From positions 45,366,101 through 45,430,100 of the forward strand of contig NC_087063.1 in assembly GCF_963678635.1 (NCBI RefSeq): a stretch of DNA of 64,000 bases, written 5' to 3'. Made by a program: the position numbers and the translations under genes. A model generated the notes under the pieces. The model ran no database searches and was not told the DNA's origin. It saw only the letters and a list, made by a program, of their open reading frames with translations. The DNA is from Symsagittifera roscoffensis. Lineage: Eukaryota; Xenacoelomorpha; Acoela; Convolutidae. Shown here piece after piece: positions 63,719 to 64,000 of the stretch (the stretch's first letter is position 1; every line of letters starts with the position of its first letter).

Positions 63719-63915
63719 TTTTTTTCGAGTATACACATTGCTACTAGAGTTAGCCGCGTTACTAGTTTCTTATGAAAATTCCATCCTATATTAGAGTAAA
63801 GAATGCATCATGGTAACATCGAAGCTACAAACTTCTATGCTGAAACAATACAAACGCTTAAATCCAAAAACAAACAATGGGTATTTAAATGATGGAAATC
63901 TAGCCGTAATAACTA
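63719..63915 (+). repeat. Dispersed repeat copy B
   Basis: Diverged copy of 59,612-59,790, same orientation, followed by the shared GTGGCTTGGGTATTTTTCAG at the window's right edge. It probably continues past the window. Confidence 0.7.
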
Positions 63916-64000
63916 GCGGAGGATAAAAAAAGTAAGATTGAATGATAATTAATTTTTAGAAAGCCCATTGTGGCTTGGGTATTTTTCAGTTCGCGTTCTT

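Noticed and set aside
1-64000. tRNA genes, CRISPR arrays, rRNA
   Set aside because: No cloverleaf with a GGTTCRA arm in the right place, no regularly spaced repeats, and no rRNA-like sequence were seen by eye.

Overview
The window is a transposon graveyard from a metazoan, most likely an AT-rich invertebrate. Nearly every recognisable coding stretch belongs to a mobile element, and most are broken by stops and frameshifts. There is no operon structure, ribosome binding site, rRNA, tRNA or CRISPR array that I can see. The only candidate host gene piece is a short terminal exon at 31,110-31,221 (-). A 200-base run of N at 31,565-31,764 marks an assembly gap.

Layout. (1) 1-15,193: a decayed Polinton/Maverick DNA transposon, mostly on +: protein-primed family-B DNA polymerase (rearranged by a 2,517-bp tandem duplication), several unrecognised ORFs, packaging ATPase, integrase, a small basic protein, an F54H12.2-type capsid protein, an adenain-like cysteine protease, and one convergent gene on -. 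(2) about 15,740-19,064: a BEL/Pao pol remnant (+). (3) 21,368-27,450: a Ty3/Gypsy element (+) with two 257-bp LTRs, an open gag frame and a broken pol. (4) 28,061-29,425: a truncated end (LTR plus 3' UTR) of the family in (6), lying against a gag zinc-knuckle remnant. (5) 31,765-36,930: a second decayed Polinton on -, with DEDD-type exonuclease, ATPase, two conserved small genes, integrase and the start of a capsid-type gene cut by the gap. (6) 38,639-57,364: an 18.7-kb LTR retrotransposon on -, with 400/409-bp LTRs, a matching AAGG on both sides, a very large gag, protease-RT-RNase H-integrase, a membrane ORF, an envelope-like gene, and a further unrecognised ORF whose ATG overlaps the env stop codon. 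(7) 57,365-64,000: a LINE reverse-transcriptase remnant followed by AT-rich sequence with unrecognised coding remnants and a diverged repeat pair.

How the pieces fit. The two Polintons share homologous ATPase, integrase and a gene whose product opens with FVLIP, so they belong to related lineages; each has lost a different part of the usual set. The 18.7-kb element also left a truncated copy at 28 kb and a diverged reverse-oriented solo LTR at 20.9 kb. All four LTR copies keep a 28-bp inverted repeat; one copy has a paired change in both arms and another a change that would leave a G-U pair.

The strongest candidates for something undescribed are the post-env ORF of the giant element, its 5' gag extension, and the conserved LTR hairpin. 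All family names come from recognising motifs by eye; no database search was run.
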